From: Acidobacteriota bacterium
GTDB lineage: Bacteria > Acidobacteriota > Terriglobia > Terriglobales > Acidobacteriaceae
Reading direction: 5' to 3'
DNA: 32,283 bases
Assembly: GCA_025359885.1 (NCBI GenBank)
Contig: JANYDG010000025.1
Span: 1-32,283, forward strand
Part shown: positions 31,326-32,283 of the stretch, in pieces
Layout: every line of letters starts with the position of its first letter
Numbering within the stretch: position 1 is the first letter of the stretch
Translations under genes and position numbers: made by a program
The notes under the pieces: generated by a model
Databases searched by the model: none
What the model was told of the DNA's origin: nothing
What the model saw: only the letters and a program-made list of their open reading frames with translations

Positions 31326-32216
31326 ATGAAAAATTCAACAGTTGAATCACAGATCGCCACCATCGCACAGGCGCGCCTTGATCGGCGCAAATTCTTTCGT
31401 CAAGCTGGTCTGTTCGGCATCGGAGCCGCCGCTTCCAGCGTGTTGCTCTCTGGAACCTCTGCCAAAGCCCAGCAAAATGGCTCGCAGGCGATGGATTCGA
31501 CCGCCGAAATGTTCACCGCTTTCCTGATCGCCGAAGACCTGGCCACCACCTTCTATTACAACGGACTCATCGGCGCAGTCGTGCAGGACCCTAATCTCGC
31601 TGGTCCTGGTGGCACCGTCCGCAAGCCTGCCGCCTCAGGCAATGCAGGGAATGTTGACTATCTCGGCGCAGCGATCTATCAGGAAGCTCAGCACGCGAAC
31701 TTCTTCCGCGCCAAGCTCACCGGCTCGCCGATGCATCCTGAAAAGGATCCGTACCAGACCTTCTACTTCCCCGCAGGCACATTTGACACGTTGTCCAGCT
31801 TCCTGGGGATTCTCGATGCGCTTGAAAACGCCTTTATCGGCGCCTACATCATCCTCATCCAGGAACTGGGCTACAAGGCGGTTCAGGCTGCCAACGGCAC
31901 CCTCACGGGTTTCGACGCCAGGTTCACATCAAAGCAGTACCAGTTGCTTGCCTCCGTTGCCGGTTCCATTCTCGGTACAGAGGCTGAGCACCGGGTTCTG
32001 GGTCGCGTCATCGGCGGCACCGATCCCGCCAACAACTTCACCTTCCTGCAGACCGACGGATTGACCTCAATCTACAACGGATCAAGCTCCGCCGTAGTGG
32101 CACTCACGCCTTTCCTCACGCCCGCCACCGGTCCTGGATACACCCTGAGCGCCGCGTTGGCTGGCCTCCCGAGTGTCTACAAGCACACCGGCGGAAACCC
32201 GCCTGCTGGCATGTAA
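31326..32216 (+). CDS. ferritin-like domain protein with Tat-type signal
   Basis: 296 residues from ATG 31326 (AGAGGA 6 bases upstream; the frame opens at 31281). A twin-arginine-like leader LDRRKFFRQAGLFGIGAAAS is followed by a cleavable A-rich segment (GTSAKAQ). The ferritin_2 four-helix core (about 55-230) carries FLIAEDLATTFYYNGL, IYQEAQHANFFRAKL, LDALENAFIGAYIILIQELG and SILGTEAEHRVLGRV, whose Glu and His residues would bind a di-iron or di-manganese centre. Family members are exported, often desiccation-linked (PCC13-62-like) proteins; activity is unproven. The gene is closed by a 14-bp hairpin. Confidence 0.88.
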   Translation: MKNSTVESQIATIAQARLDRRKFFRQAGLFGIGAAASSVLLSGTSAKAQQNGSQAMDSTAEMFTAFLIAEDLATTFYYNGLIGAVVQDPNLAGPGGTVRKPAASGNAGNVDYLGAAIYQEAQHANFFRAKLTGSPMHPEKDPYQTFYFPAGTFDTLSSFLGILDALENAFIGAYIILIQELGYKAVQAANGTLTGFDARFTSKQYQLLASVAGSILGTEAEHRVLGRVIGGTDPANNFTFLQTDGLTSIYNGSSSAVVALTPFLTPATGPGYTLSAALAGLPSVYKHTGGNPPAGM

Positions 32217-32246
32217 TCGAAGAACTGCCCGGCGTTGGGTCAACTA

Positions 32247-32281
32247 GCGGGGCCTGCGGCTTGTGATGCCGCAGGCCCCGC
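32247..32281 (+). terminator. GC-rich hairpin after the ferritin-like gene
   Basis: GCGGGGCCTGCGGC (32247-32260) and GCCGCAGGCCCCGC (32268-32281) form a perfect 14-bp stem with a 7-base loop, 31 bases after the stop. Any T-run lies beyond the window edge. Confidence 0.75.
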
Positions 32282-32283
32282 CG

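Overview
The window looks like chromosome of an acidobacterium of the Acidobacteriaceae/Terriglobales type. This is inferred from gene content and protein style: a Gram-negative outer-membrane gene set (BamA, Skp, LpxA, LpxI, FabZ, MltD), a lysine/alanine-rich histone-like protein, CPXCG and zinc-ribbon small proteins, and REP-like palindromes with a REP-associated transposase remnant. No rRNA or species marker is present, so the assignment is only probable.

Left part (1-5070): a small, decayed genomic island. It is bracketed by two copies of the 3' half of a tRNA-Pro(UGG) gene, each followed by the same 15 bases. Inside are an RHS C-terminal fragment, a membrane protein, a dead RAYT with a REP hairpin, a complete Mrr-type restriction endonuclease, an IS3-family wreck that itself carries a REP-like insertion, a fragment of an integrase-core transposase, and a toxin-antitoxin pair whose toxin has lost one base. 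No integrase gene is visible.

Middle part (5500-18230): housekeeping backbone. It holds a zinc-ribbon protein, a MerR regulator, a DODA/LigB-type dioxygenase with a 24-bp palindrome in front, a glutathione peroxidase, a CPXCG protein, bamA-skp (envelope biogenesis), lepA, a LysM lytic transglycosylase and a histone H1-like protein. The spacer where skp and lepA converge is AT-rich and carries a cluster of DnaA-box-like 9-mers, which is unexpected there.

Minus-strand cluster (18254-25061): fabZ-lpxA-(DUF4160 pseudogene)-DUF2442-lpxI-bcp encodes early lipid A synthesis with a broken two-gene DUF cassette lodged in it. Upstream lie an acyltransferase-3 membrane protein, a secreted protein, an SDR and a small membrane protein.

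Right part (25149-32283): a YjbR protein, and an 80-codon membrane-protein gene split by a 110-bp MITE-like element with TA duplication; removing the element restores the frame exactly. Then come a HigB/Gp49-like toxin remnant, a zinc alcohol dehydrogenase, a large secreted beta-propeller protein, a hypothetical protein with an in-frame 12-bp repeat, and a Tat-type ferritin-like protein closed by a strong hairpin at the window edge.

Recurrent theme: short tandem repeats whose unit is a multiple of 3 (12 or 15 bp) sit in or beside fabZ, the DUF2442 gene, the 219-residue hypothetical protein and the bamA leader.
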